Part shown: positions 30,326 through 42,983 of the stretch, in pieces
Layout of the letters: each line of letters begins with the position of its first letter
Position numbering within the stretch: the first letter of the stretch is position 1
From: Schistocephalus solidus
Taxonomy: Eukaryota; Platyhelminthes; Cestoda; Diphyllobothriidea; Diphyllobothriidae
Assembly (NCBI GenBank): GCA_017591395.1
Contig: WEDG01003341.1
Location: 1-64,000, forward strand
Length of the DNA stretch: 64,000 nucleotides
Direction: 5' to 3'
The notes under the pieces: generated by a model
Told to the model about the DNA's origin: nothing
What the model saw: the letters and a program-made list of their open reading frames with translations, nothing else
Database searches by the model: none
Made by a program: the position numbers and the translations under genes

Positions 30326-33179
30326 AAAATACTGTCATTAGTCAGAACAGCGTAGATAGCGCAGTTACTGTAGCAAGTCCTCCTTTTTTGGAAGAAGTTA
30401 GGTCGCTCTGGGGATGGTAGGAGATGGCGTTAGCAAGGTATAGAAAAATATAGTTTCACCAATTGATGACCCCGTTTTAGAAAGTCACGGTCCTGGGCAC
30501 GATAAATGGAGACTACCTTAGCGGGCTTACTGAATAGTGTTCATTCTGTTATTCCACTCCAGCTATTTAAAACTGTGTTGAAAGAGGCTTGTAACTTGAA
30601 GCACAATTGTAAATTAACCCATAAAACTCATTTTTCACTTAACCAGAAAAATTGCATATTAAGTTGAACAATACGGCTGCTTTACTGCGATGTCCATTTT
30701 CCCACCCTTGTTGATTAACTATCAATTTCACACTCATGTTACCTAAATGGATTTGACGTATTCTTCAAGGCTTGTCAATTATTATTCTGGTTGTCAATTT
30801 ATTGCTGTGTTGAAAATTATCGTATATTGGTCATAAGTGAGGAAGATGAAAGAGACACTTATCCACAGTTTTCTCAGTATTCTTTTCTATTTTGGTTGAA
30901 TTAGGCGGTATCCTTTGATGTAGTCTATCTTTTTCTCATACTGCTATGATTTCTGTCAGAAGTGCCCACTTTCGCAGTCTCAAGCCCTTCACCTCGTCTG
31001 CCTGATTGTACACTGCGCCAAGTGTCATGCGCTCGCAGGCTTTTACATTAGCGTTCACAGACAAGTGAATAGACTTGCAGCTAATATCAGGGTACGTGGA
31101 ATATTGTTCTCGCAGCATTGTCCTGCTGCCCTCCGACTTGGAAGCTCGATGTTGTGGTTTGTAGCAGTTGACACGTCGGTTTCTACAAAACCCCGAACCT
31201 CACCACCTTCAGTCCTTTTCAAAGAAGTCCTCGGGTGATACTCGTGACTAATTTTCATTTAGAAAGAGCGACCTAGTTGAGCACCTGCTGTGGTCAGCGT
31301 GTTGATCATGCTGTTCTAGAATTTGACGAGTCAATCACTCGAAGTCCGTGGTGGTGGAGACTGTCCCCCCCTGTTTTTGTCGGCGCTGTTAATCTGCGTT
31401 ATTTCGTTACCCCTTTGCCTTACGTAAGACCCGTCCAGCTGTTAAGGGTCCTGCGCCTCAGCAACATGCTGGAACTTTCCGTATGACGTTGAGCCTAACC
31501 CTCTGAGTCCCATTGCAGCCCTTGCGGTTACGAGCTTTCACTTGTTAACTCGATGAGCAAGTAATTCCAGCATTATCTCAAGGGCAGGCTTTGTGATTTG
31601 AGCGTATTACAGGTCTCTCTCGCTCTGAGACGATTTCACCAGTTGATTTGCGGGGGACTTTGGTGTGATGGACCAGGAAATGTCCCGAATTTCGCTAGAG
31701 AAAATCCCCGTAACACAAAATCCGCCCACACCACGTCCCTCAAAAGTTTGCAGCATTGGCGACTGCGTTTGGTTTAGAAAATGCTATTTCTAACTTGCGA
31801 ACCATTTTGTTGCTGGAAACTGGAATTTCAGAAGATCACTCTCAAAGGTCACTTAATTAGCGCTTAATCGAAGGGTGCTTCATAGCGAACGGAGATGCTT
31901 CAGGACAAAAAGGGAATAAAAACACAAAACTGAGTAGAGGACTGACTGTCCATTCGAATTTAATACACTGTCAGACACAGAAACAGCCAAGATCTTTATG
32001 ATGCTTTTGTCACTATGCTTATTAGGCTGAGATCGAAGTATTTATTTTGTTGCTACATGTTATTCTTTGTCTTCTGCTAGTTTCTTTTGATACATGCAAA
32101 ACCGTTTTGGCATTGAAGTCCGAACGGTTGCTATGAAGGACAATGCTTCGTAGGCCACAAGTGCACCATTTGACTTTTTCCGGAAACTTTCGACTAGAAT
32201 TGAAAGTTTTATCCCGTTCATGCCTCGTTTGAGTGCCGAATAGGAGCATTACAATGTAACCGTATGTTTTTCGGCCGGTTTTAATGGCTGTTGATGGTGT
32301 CCGTTGCCAACCGCTCTCTGAATTCCATGGCCCTCCAAACCATCAATCGTCGATAGTTCTTGAAGGTTGCCATTGGCGCAGTGGGCTCTCTAGGAAAGTT
32401 TATCCACACAACCATCTGGGCCGACTGCATACTCTTATCTCAAAATAAGACCTCATTGAGGAATTAAATGACCTTCGCGAATGAGGGTCAACATACATCT
32501 TTTCCACTAAAGTGCGTTCTTTTATCATTTTGATACTTCAAAATGGGTCAATCAGTGCCTTATGGGGGGCAAGTTTAACTTCCTTATCCTAGACATGATC
32601 AGAGGCAAGATCGGCCGATTCTCTTCCTCGTGAATGGCCTTAGCTGGCATAGGCTGGTAATTTTCAATGTAGGACGCAAAAAACCTTCGTCGTGCCTAAT
32701 TGTGGACGTTGCGATCCGCCCCGCTCATTTCTAGACCCCATCGTATCATTTATCTGTCACAAGTATTAAACATACGTGCTAACGACTCACATGACACACC
32801 TTCAGCCACTTATTTCTGTATCCGTATAAAGTCGACTGCAGATGAAAATTTATCTTATTACTTTATTGTCCGGGCTGACAGAGAAAAGGGACTGGATGTA
32901 GCATAGTCCCTACATACTTTTTCTATTTTTCTTCACGCTATTTTATGCTGAAGTTTGTTAAATAATGGACTGTCTAACAAGTTGATTAATTCGTTTGTTG
33001 GCTGAAATTCCACTAATTCGCAAATTAAATCTGAACTTGCTCTTCATTTCTTAAAAAGAATGCGATTTCTCAAATCTGGTTTCATGAGTTCAAAATCTGG
33101 TTTCATGGTTCAAAAGTGGCTTAATGCAAGCTCTTCTGACTTATTTGGGTGGAGCGGCACTCATAGACCAAGTTGTAGG
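30326..33179. other. Intergenic, no confident feature
   Basis: Several minus- and plus-strand frames of 60-75 codons occur, but none shows a family motif, codon bias or paired splice sites. Minus-strand frames at 30,936-31,258 overlap each other in different phases and look like chance. Confidence 0.4.
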
Positions 33180-33428
33180 ACGAGCTCTTACCTTTGGGCA
33201 TAAGGGGTCAATCTAGAGCCCTTACAGACAGCCGCATAACGATTAAAAGAAGATGCTGATAAGTGGTTACTGACAAAGACAAGGGACCCCAATACGACCG
33301 TCTTTGAATACTTATCCGTCGTCAGGCGGCTATATCCAACCTCAAACTTGCGAGACCTGAGGCTCGAACCCTGATTCTATGCTCATTGAGCGTTCAGTAG
33401 TCTAACGCACTGCCATTAAAACCTGGGC
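33180..33428 (-). repeat. tRNA-derived SINE (family 1), best-preserved head
   Basis: On the minus strand from 33,428: TGGCAGTGCGTTAGAC (A-box region), then CAGGGTTCGAGCCTCAGG (B box), spaced as in a tRNA. The shared body follows (TGACGACGGATAAGTATTC, CCCTTGTCTTTG) and the AGGGCTCTAGATTGACCCC segment near 33,205. This is the strongest RNA polymerase III-type promoter in the window. Confidence 0.7.
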
Positions 33429-34376
33429 TCGTTTTTCTCTTCGTATTTCTCGGATATAGTACTGTTCTTTTAGAATCAAACGCCCTTCAAAAAGTGACCG
33501 TGGCAACCGAGAGAACAATGGGCCCCTGATTCGATGGGTAGATCGTTGTATTTTACTAAACCTTGATGATCAAAGAACCCGGGATGCGTTCGACGCTGAA
33601 TGAATTCACTTTGTCTGGCATAACTGAAAAGTTGATTTCGAGATGTTTGATTGGATCGAAAAGGGTGGAAGCACATTAAGTGGGTCCCAGAAAAAATGAA
33701 TAAACCCGAGAGCGTGTCTGACGGGAACCGTGGGAATAGGTGGGGAATAATAACAACAAAAACAACAGTAAACGGGTGAAGGTAATCAGAAAGTGAAAAT
33801 TTAGTAGGCAGCAAATGCGCGCTTTAATTGAAGGCATTTAAATAGAAGCTGACGAATGAGATCGCTAATTAAGACAGCCAGAAGCAAGGCAAATGCACAA
33901 AAGGGAAGCGGAACAAGGGTAAGATTAGTAAGATGCATTATATCGCGTATCTTACATGTTGTGTAATAAGTATAATAAGCAGAACTTTTTGTCTAGGTAA
34001 TCGACGGTAGTTTATGTGTTAGTGGAATAAGGAAAACGAAATGGAGTATAATTAAAAGAATGCGAAGTATTAACCAACGGACAGATTCACGGATTGGCAT
34101 ATGCAATTTTTATGGTTAAAAAATGGGAAGTATAGTAAAGGAAAAAAGTTTATATAATTTAAGGGTATAGATATTTGAAAGTGAAACAAAAGTAGTAGTA
34201 GATTATGTGTCACATGGCTGGAAAAATAGGAGAGTAATTGAACGAAATAAACAAAGAACAAAGAAAATGTGGCACCGAAAATACAGAAATATTTATTTGA
34301 AGGCAAGGTGAATGTAAATTTTTTATCCCCATTGTAGGATTTCACCGCAAAGAAAAAAAGAAGGAAAGGACCTCAG
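33429..34376. other. Spacer with one unexplained minus-strand frame
   Basis: A 112-codon minus-strand frame (33,814 to 33,476) begins MLPTKFSLSDYLHPF and has a hydrophobic N-terminal third. No family is recognised. The rest is A-rich, with no feature seen. Confidence 0.3.
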
Positions 34377-34830
34377 ATGAATAAGGCAACGGAAGAGGAA
34401 ATAATAATGAAAACAATGGACTACAGCCGAATTGTCGACTTCCTACAGGAAAGGAGACTGCAATCTATACATATTTTGTGCGCATGCGGAAACAATATTA
34501 CCCAGCAGACCTCTGCAGAGCAGACAAACGGCTTCTTATTTAAATGTTCTCGCTACAGACGAAAGAAGTGCCTAAGAAAAGGTACTATTTTCAAAGGAAG
34601 TAGGTTAACCCTGGGGAATTTAACGAAAATTGTCTACCGGTACGTAGAAGGCGTGCGAGTCAGTCGCTGTGCCGCACTGGAAGGGGTGCATCGCAATACT
34701 GCAATGCAGTTGTACGCAATTTTGTCGCCATGTGTCAACCACTGCACTCATGAGTGCCGTAGGCCAGGTAGGTGGCAGGGATATAGAAGTGCAGGTGAAC
34801 GAGCCAATTACTACTACTGCTAATGCGTCT
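34377..34830 (+). pseudogene. Merlin/ISXO2-like transposase, N-terminal half (copy 1)
   Basis: An ATG-initiated frame (34,377) carries a zinc-ribbon-like region with CACG and later a second Cys cluster (KCSRYRRKKCLRKGTIFKGS). An HTH-like run follows (KIVYRYVEGVRVSRCAALEG, VHRNTAM). Frame 34,669 then continues through SAVGQVGGRDIEVQV, the place where ISXO2/Merlin transposases have VEIDES with the first catalytic Asp. Here that residue is Asn (VQVNEP). A frame change lies near 34,700-34,760. Beyond it the catalytic domain is replaced by the trinucleotide array. Merlin DNA transposons are known in flatworms. Confidence 0.6.
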
Positions 34831-34978
34831 ATGACTACTACTACCTCAACTTGGATTACTACAACGACTACTAATACTACTACTACTACAGCTACTTTTA
34901 CTTCTACTATTACTACTACTTCTACTACCACTATTAGTACAATTACAACTGCGTCTACTACTACTTCTACTACTACTT

Positions 34979-35018
<40 letters not shown>

Positions 35019-35200
35019 AACTTCTATTACTACTAATACTACCAGTACTACTACTACAAATACTACAACTACTAATACTAATATAATCATTACTACTACT
35101 ACCACTACAACTTCTATTACTACAACTACTACTGCGTCTACTACTACTAGGACTACTACAACTGCGTCTACTTCTGCTTATACTACTACTACAACTGCGT

Positions 35201-35265
<65 letters not shown>

Positions 35266-35905
35266 GCTACTACTACTACTACTACTACTACTACTGCGTT
35301 TACTGCAACTTCTAATACTAATATTACCACTTGTACTAATTCTGCGTCTACTACTACTACAACTATTACTACTACTACTACTTATACTACTACTACTACT
35401 ACATTTACTCCTACGACTATGTCTACCACTACTACTTCTTCCACTATTACTGCTTCTCTTATTGCTACCACTACTGCTGCGTCTACTTCTTCTTCTTCTA
35501 CTACTACTTCTACTATTAATACTCCTACTACTGCGTCTACTACAATAACGACTTATACTACTTCGACTTCTAATAGTTTTCCTAGTACTTCTATAACTAC
35601 TACTACTTCTACTACCACTGCTACAACTGCTCATACTATCATTGCTATAACTACTACTAGTGCTACTGATACAACTACTAATACTATTACTACTACTGCG
35701 TCTACTAATACAACTAATACTACTTCATTTGCGTCTACTAATACTACTACTACTGCTACTACTTATTCTACTTCTACTACTATTACCACAACTAAAACAC
35801 CGTCTATTGCTTCTACTACTACTACCACTACTACAAATACTACTAATACTGCTTCTACTATTACTACTAATACTACACCAACTACATATTATGTTACTAT
35901 TACTG
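34808..35905 (+). repeat. Degenerate (ACT)n array 1
   Basis: About 1.1 kb of ACT triplets with frequent ACA, ATT, AAT, TCT and recurring GCGTCT interruptions. It opens all three plus-strand frames (poly-Thr, -Leu/-Tyr), producing a 427-codon Thr-rich frame joined to the transposase fragment. I regard the frame as a by-product of the repeat. Confidence 0.9.
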
Positions 35906-36253
35906 CAGGAAAGGAGACTGCTACCTATGCATATGTTGTGTGCATGCGGTAAAAATATAACCCAGCAGGCCTCAGCAGAGCAGACAAACGGCTTCTTATT
36001 TTAATGTTCACGCTGCAGACGGAAGAAGTACCTAAGAAAAGGTACTATTTCGAAGGAAGTAGGTTTACCCTGGGGAATATAACGAAAATTGTCTACCGGT
36101 ACGTAGAAGGCGTGCGAGCCAAGCGCTGGTAGGGGTGCATCGCAATACTGCAATGCGGTGGTACGCAATTTATCACAATGTGTCACCCAGTGAACTCATG
36201 AGCGCCGTAGGCCAGGTAGGCGCCAAGGTTATAGAAATGCAGGTGGACGAGAC
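35906..36253 (+). pseudogene. Merlin/ISXO2-like transposase fragment (copy 2)
   Basis: Repeats 34,444-34,815 from AGGAAAGGAGACTGC onward. It has TAA after GFLF, a deletion in the middle, and the same KIVYRYVEGVRA peptide. This copy keeps the catalytic Asp (EMQVDETI). It too runs straight into an ACT array at the same codon position as copy 1. Confidence 0.6.
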
Positions 36254-36931
36254 AATTACTACTACTGCTTTTTTGTATACGACTACTACTACTACTTCAA
36301 CTAGTGTTACTAATACGACTACTACTACTACTTCTACTACTAATAATAATATTACTTCTACCACTACGACTTCTACTATTAACACTACCACACCTGCGTC
36401 TAATACTACTTCTACTACTACTACTACAACTCATATTACTACTAATACTACTACTACTACTGCTTCCTCTTCTACTAATAATACTGCAACTACTTCTACA
36501 AATACAACCATTAATACTACTACTACAACTTCTATTACTAGAACTACTACTGCGTCTACTACGACTTCCGCTTCTACTACTACAACTACTACAACTGCGC
36601 CTACTACTACTACTACTATTACTTCTTCTACTTCTGCGTCTGCTGCAACTACTACTAGTACTTCTACTAATATTTCAACTTCTACAACTACTGCGTCTAC
36701 CACTACTGCTACTACTACAACTACTGCTATAAAAACTATTGCTATTATTAATAATTATACTAACACTACCACTTCTATTACTACAACCACTACGTCGTCT
36801 ACTACTACTACCGCTACTACTACTACAACTGCGTCTACTGCAACTATTACTATTACTTCTTCTACTTCTTCGTCTGTTGCAACTACTACTACTACTGCTT
36901 ATATTTCTACTACTACAACTACTGCGTCTAC

Positions 36932-36981
<50 letters not shown>

Positions 36982-38283
36982 AGATAACAACTATAACTAT
37001 TATTTTTACTAATGATACAACTACTTCTTCTATTACTACTACTACTACTACTGCGTCTACTACTACTTCTAATATTATGCTACAACTATTATTTCTGCGT
37101 ATTCTACCACTACTTCAACACCTATTACTATTACTTCTACTATTACTACCAGTAATAGTGCGTATACTACTACTTCTATTTATACTCCTACTACTGTATC
37201 TACTACTATTACGACGACTACTACCTCTACTACTAATAGTACTACTACTACAGCAACAACTCCTACTAAATCTGTCATTACTACTACTACTACTACTACT
37301 ACTAGTAGTACTTCTACTACTACTGCGTCTACTACTACAACTTATACTACTACTACTACTACTATATCCACATCAACTACTCCGTTTACTGCTACTTCTT
37401 CTATGAATACTACTGCTACTTCTGCGTCTTTTGCTACTACTAATTCTACAACTGCTTCTGCTACTTATGCTTCCTTGACTACCACTACAACTGCAACTAT
37501 TACTTCGTCTACCATTACTAATACTACCACTGCTACGACTTCTACAACTGCGTCTACTACTTCTACTACTACTGCTTCTACAAAACTATTGCTACTTATT
37601 GTGCTATTACTACCACTACTAGTGCGTCTACTACTACTACTATTTATACTCCTACTACTGCATCTACTACTATTACGACTAATACTTCTTCTACTTGTGA
37701 TATTATTACTACTACAACTACTATTACTACTACAACTACTACTACAACTAAAACTTCCATTACTATTACTTCTCCTACTGCTGATTCTACTACTAATGCA
37801 TCTACTACTAAACTAATACTACTACTACTACTACTGCGTTTACCACTACATCTACTACTTCTACTATTACTATTACCACAACTACTACTCCGTCTACTGC
37901 TACTTCTACTAATATTACTACTACTGCGTCTACTACTACTTCTACTACTAATAATTCTACAACTTCTACTTCTAATGCTACCATTACTACTACTACTACT
38001 ACTACTACAACTACTTCTGAGTCTGCCCCTACTACTACTACTACTTTCACTGCTACAACTACTACAACTTCATTTACTACTACTTCGACTTCTTCTATTA
38101 CTTCTTCTACTACTCCGTCTACAGCAACTGCTGCTTCTTCTACTAATACTTCTACTACTACTATTACCACAACTACTACTGCGTCTACTACTACTACCAC
38201 TACTACCGCGTCTATCACTACTGCTGATACTTCTACTATTGCTACTACTGCTACTACTACTATTACGACAACTACTACTGCGT

Positions 38284-38321
<38 letters not shown>

Positions 38322-38405
38322 GCGTCTACTACTACTACTACTGCCACTACAACTACTACTATTACTACTGCGTCTACTACTACTAATACTACTACTACAA
38401 CTTTT
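36254..38405 (+). repeat. Degenerate (ACT)n array 2
   Basis: About 2.15 kb with the same triplet grammar as array 1: ACT runs punctuated by GCGTCT and ATT/TCT variants. Longest pure runs are near 36,945-36,980 and 38,285-38,325. It ends at a sequence (GGAAAAGGGAACCTACTTTC) resembling the start of copy 2, as if a third unit began there. Confidence 0.9.
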
Positions 38406-39027
38406 ACTATGGAAAAGGGAACCTACTTTCCAACCAACGGTTTACTAGCAGAATAAAGGGCACCGAATGCCAAAGCGTATAACTAGACAGAACATTTGAC
38501 AACAGTCCCATGATAATTTTGGTGATCTTTACCTGTACAAGACAACCTAATGTAAGCTTTTAAGTAGCAAAACAATAGTATTGTTTCTGGGACCCGCTTA
38601 ATGTGCTTCCATCTCGAAAAGATGTCACGATGGTCAGCCTTGGAGGAAGTTCTGCATTATTTGTAACTCTGTAAGACAAAGGGGAATGCTCGAGGTACCG
38701 ACATACCTCTAAATTAATGTTAACTCGGTCATCACGCTCGTTTGTAGCTTGATGCTGCAGTTTTTCCTAGATGCTCCTCTTCTTATGATATTATCTCTAG
38801 ACCCGAATGTCATATTGAAAGCAAGGAAAAACGACCAAACATTACCAAATACCTTCCTCAGGAACTACGAGGGTCCTCATGACGGTGCGCTCTGTTCACT
38901 TGGCATTTATTCACGATATTCGTGCACAGAAAAGAGATAAAGTTAAAGTTGCTCTTTCAAACATTTTATTCTGGTGCTTTAACGTGACGTGCAGTTAAGG
39001 CTGCCTAACAAATATAGCCCCAGGGTA
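38406..39027. other. Nothing recognised
   Basis: Apart from the short transposase-like start at 38,409-38,428, no coding, RNA or repeat feature was seen. Confidence 0.4.
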
Positions 39028-39309
39028 CTAACAGGTTTGCATTTTGTTGGACTCAGACAGAGGACCAAGCGTTTTGTGCTCTGAAGCCGAGCAGTCTTCC
39101 TGCAAATGATTCTGTAGTCGGTTCAATTCTGGTTGAATGTTTGTTTGAGTGTTTGGGTTTAGAATGACTTGCATGGAGTCGTTGGTAGACCCCATCTTGT
39201 GACAATCGAATTCTAAAAGCTGGTGGCGGTTGGTATCGTCGGACCATCGCTCCTCTTGGACAAGTCTGCAGTTAATGTACAGGATGACAAGTAGCCACGA
39301 ATTGGCCAT
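39028..39309 (-). CDS. Hypothetical short secreted-type protein, doubtful
   Basis: A 93-codon frame starts MANSWLLVILYINCRLVQ, which could serve as a signal peptide. The remainder is polar, with three Cys. No homologous family is recognised and no splice context is clear. It may be a chance frame. Confidence 0.2.
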   Translation of the reverse strand: MANSWLLVILYINCRLVQEERWSDDTNRHQLLEFDCHKMGSTNDSMQVILNPNTQTNIQPELNRLQNHLQEDCSASEHKTLGPLSESNKMQTC

Positions 39310-40004
39310 TGAAGGATATAGTTACCCGCTGGCTGCTTTCCCCTGTCAACTATGACCGTCCTTGAAACAGTCTTATTGATTATTATTTAAAAGAGACCTT
39401 TTCAGTCTGTTCAACGAATTTGCTTTGGTAAAGCAAGTTTTATTCTGCGCAAAGTTCGATAAAAGGGGACACTCTTGAAGTTAAACGAGAGGTGATATGG
39501 GCGATAGCCACATCAAACCCCTACTCTATAACTGTTGTCCAAACTTCCTGAGGTTAGGAGCCTACAGAGCCGAGACCGTCCTCCTCAACATGTCTGTTCG
39601 AAATCCCTTAGTGCATTCGGATGGCCACAGAACCGTGCAATAGTCCTTTTTATAGAATACTAAATGGCTTTGAAATCTATGCAGTTAAGTCTCACGAGTT
39701 AATACCTTTTTTGCAGCCGTTTGACTGCGAGCAGTCTGAGGACCAGGTACATGTTTTACTGATCATTTTAACACTGACACAAGAAAGGCCGGGAGTTCAA
39801 CCAATAGTCCTTCGCTTCTGATTTTCCGGCCTTTGGCTGGCGCAGGGCTTGCCTTACAATTTCAACTTTAAATGGGTCACTTTCGTTTGCAGATTTAAGG
39901 TACATTTGCGTTACTAAAGCTTTCGAGAGAAGTCGTTGGCCTTGCGTTCGCCATGCTTTATCCTTGCCAAATCTATCTTTTAAGATGTTTTACTGTAGAG
40001 TCAG
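39310..40004. other. Anonymous DNA with a possible PLE terminus relic
   Basis: Around 39,898-39,940 the minus strand reads CGAAAGC preceded by ACGACTTCTCT, faintly like the hammerhead-bearing PLE terminus. Nothing else was seen. Confidence 0.25.
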
Positions 40005-40165
40005 ATTAAAAATGCTGACAAATACAAGGGAAACTGTCGTCATTGTTAATCTGCCTGTTCTATTACTAGCCGGTGTGCGGCTGCTGTCGGGGCTTGAGAA
40101 TGAGCCCCAAGGCAGAGTGGGACGAATAAGTTCCGTTAACGATCTATGAGTGTCCATCAACGAAT
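40005..40165 (+). repeat. SINE family 1 segment, plus orientation
   Basis: TGCTGACAAATACAAGGGAAACTG-like body, then GGGGCTTGAGAATGAGCCCC, GGCAGAGTGGGACGA and AAGTTCCGTTAACGATC, in the order seen at 14,830-14,905. The middle is diverged. Confidence 0.5.
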
Positions 40166-40487
40166 GTTTAAATGTGTAATCCGAAGTTTTGTGAATTTTA
40201 AACATCGTTCGGCCCCAATAGGTCCTTTTTTAGTACCAGGTCTTTACGCCAGCGATTTGCAAGGAAGCAGATTTATCAGGTGGGTAGAAGATCAAGCTGC
40301 TTACGGGGGTAATCAAGACAAACTTTCGTATTGGAAAGGCATACCACAGCGCCTTTGCGCTTGAAAGCTAAGACACTGGCGCTGCACTGTTTGAAGTGTT
40401 AATTAGAACAAGCAGGTGCGCTTTTATTGAAATCAGCCTACTTCGCCGGGTTTCCAATTTATCCCAATTAATTTATTTTCTTCCCAG

Positions 40488-40678
40488 TCGTAGATATGAA
40501 AATGAAAAAAAAGTAGAGTTCTCTGCAAATTTTTGCCATGCATATAGCCGGCGCCGTTGTTCGCTGTGCAAAAGGACTGGAAGGCGGAACGTGTTTGGGA
40601 AGACCAACGTTTATGGAAAAGTACAAAGGTATAACAAATGTAGAAAAAAATGTCAGTCACGTAGAAGCTGAGAAATAA
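40488..40678 (+). other. Possible small exon or ORF
   Basis: TTTATTTTCTTCCCAG at 40,473-40,488 is a strong splice-acceptor sequence. Downstream, an ATG at 40,538 opens 46 codons to a TAA at 40,676-40,678 (MHIAGAVVRCAKGLEGG and LGRPTFMEKYKG within it). Another frame from the acceptor is Arg/Cys-rich. No family is recognised. Confidence 0.2.
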
Positions 40679-40976
40679 CATTATCCGAGTGCATCTGAAA
40701 CACTTTTTACCAACTGTAACTCATCCTGTTCACACTTTTTCCAAGGTATAACAATGGAATAGACCTTTTTCAGTGCAAAATTTTTCCGACGCATCTAAAA
40801 AGTAACAAAAACTTGATCTTAGTGCATATTATAGTTAATACAAGCAGGCGTACATTCGCCGGATATTTCGATAATTTTTAAGGCTGGCCTACAAACCTTC
40901 TGATGCCTAATTTTTTAATCTAGAATAAGGGTTTAGATTCACAAAATTTCCCATCGAAGGATTAAGAAGACTAGTT

Positions 40977-41015
40977 GTCGAGCATACGTAGTTTTCGGGA
41001 ATAAGGTGTCACAAT
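40977..41015 (-). repeat. Diverged PLE terminus relic
   Basis: GTCGAGCATACGTAGTTTTC parallels GTGAGCATACGTTAGCTTTC of units I-IV. The CTGATGAG half is lost. Confidence 0.3.
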
Positions 41016-41424
41016 GAACCCAACTTATGGATCTTTGGGCCTACATAAGAAGGCTCAAAAACATCAGGTGTTCGAGTAAAATTAGTAGGAAACAATTATT
41101 CCGATCCTTCTTGCATTTGCATATCGGCTCTTCTATTGGACAATTTTTGTCTGTTTCCTCCCACTGATTCATTTTGACAAAACGAGTTGATCAGATCGAT
41201 TAAATTTGACTTAAGAAATCTCGTAAACAGTGTAGCTTAACCGAAGCTCTGCTTATTGTGCTGAGTTGCAGCCTTATACACTTTTCGTTCCAAAAGAGGA
41301 ACAGCAAACTGTAAAAAAAATATAGTTGATGACATGAAAATCAGTTACACCACGAGCCAAATGAAAAATAATCAAATTGTTATAGGTGGTTTACAGATTA
41401 AGTGTTTAGTTTGTTGTGAAAATT
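41016..41424. other. Nothing recognised
   Basis: AT-rich DNA without motif or repeat matches. Confidence 0.4.
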
Positions 41425-41880
41425 TTAATTAATGACTAATGCTTGCCTGTAGACATTTCCAATATTGATATCAGGATTTACACCGTCAATGTCGCAGTAG
41501 AGGCATTTGAGTCGCACTGAATGTGAGCGGTTTTCAAGCTCATGCAGTTCGAAATAGAAATTCTTGTATGTACTTGATTCATTTGGTGATATTGAAAGAA
41601 TGCCGACGGTCTCAAACACGTAGGACAGTTGAATTATTCGGTTTAGTGCCAGAGTAAGGCCCCGAATGCGGCGCAGATGTACAGTCAAAACGCGGAGGCC
41701 GCTGTTTGTCGCTGACCAACTCGTTTCTTCAATCCGTCGTTTTCTATCAGTTAACTGGCTGGAGTGTTGAAGGGTTTGCTGCGGGCCGCTGCACTTCTTG
41801 TACAGTACAAACGGAAGGCTCGGAACTGCTTTCTTCTGCGAGTTTGAGCCGGAACATTCGAAAGCTCTGCTGAATAGTTA
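41425..41880 (-). other. Long open frame without ATG, possible exon
   Basis: On the minus strand about 150 codons are open from near 41,880 to the TAA at 41,425. They include VLTVHLRRIRGLTLALN, FETVGILSISPNESSTYKN and CLYCDIDGVNPDINIGN. An overlapping frame starting ATG at 41,933 has a perfect-looking GTAAGTG 36 bases in, but it does not join this frame. Composition looks protein-like. A frame of this length can also occur by chance in a window this size. Confidence 0.25.
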
Positions 41881-41933
41881 ACTATAGAACACTTACCTTT
41901 TTGGAGATGAATAAGCCAATTTAGGACTGCCAT

Positions 41934-42983
41934 GACTGGTACCGGGGGTCTTTGTTAGATTGCCGTTCGGGATGCCAAACTTTGGTAACTGCATTTATTT
42001 CCTGAACTAACACCGAATAGTTCAGTTTGAAGAGTACTAATGGGTTAAGCTGTATAATAATTTGACTTTCCTCATTAAAACTATTGCATACAAACTACGG
42101 TCCGTAGTATCGCAGACAAATAACTAAACCTTGAACAGATGAGAAAATGTCTTAGTGGGCAAAATTTGCAAATACGTAACTTTGATGGATGCCAAGAACA
42201 CTTATAAACCTTTTAAATAAATGAAGGAAAGTCATGAATTAAGTCACAATATTTATACTTCATTTTCAAGTTTTCACCATCTGATGACCAGTAAATGCTT
42301 TAAAACCCATTAGAATGACTTTGCTCTATCCATAGTTCTGAACAGAAGCTGCTCGATCTAGGAGACCAAAAGCGTGCAGACGCATGCAATGTTGCGGGCG
42401 AATCGCTCAACTGTCGTGAATACTGTTGAGAGTCCAATTCTCTCCATGAATGTGGAGAGAATAAATTTGGCGAAGAAAATGTTAATGGAGAAGGTCTTGT
42501 ATTGATCGCTAACTTCAGAGCATATTTCCAATCTTATGCAAAGTATACTAAGTTAAATTAAATTATTAGTCCAACCCTTATTTTTTTGGATGTTTACAGA
42601 AGGCATGCAGAAGGCATTAACCAAAGTCTAAGAATTAATATATGTAGTTGAAAATTATAAATGTATTATTTTTCAATGTTTTTGTCATCTTAAACGTTTA
42701 GAACTATAATCGCCCATGAGACTATAATATGCTTTCGGACGTAAAGACAAATATGCATTCATTAGGATACGATTTTTTTCGAAACTTCCTATAAAGACTG
42801 CATATGCTAATGAAGCCACGGCCTTCCAAAGAGCCAGTACAGATCTTTTTTCAGTATCCTTGAAGTAAGCTTTAAGAAATTTCCAAACAACTGGAAATTT
42901 TAACGAAATAAAGAAGAAATCCATACCTCAATCAAAACAATACATTCTGTTAGTATAGAAAAATTTTAAAAGACCACTCCAAA
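41934..42983. other. Nothing recognised
   Basis: AT-rich. The minus-strand frame at 42,924-42,685 has no recognisable family. Confidence 0.4.

Noticed and set aside
34620..38448. Long Ser-, Val-, Leu- and Thr-rich reading frames on both strands
   Set aside because: They are the automatic translation of (ACT)n/(AGT)n triplets in frames that lack stops; no domain or splice context.
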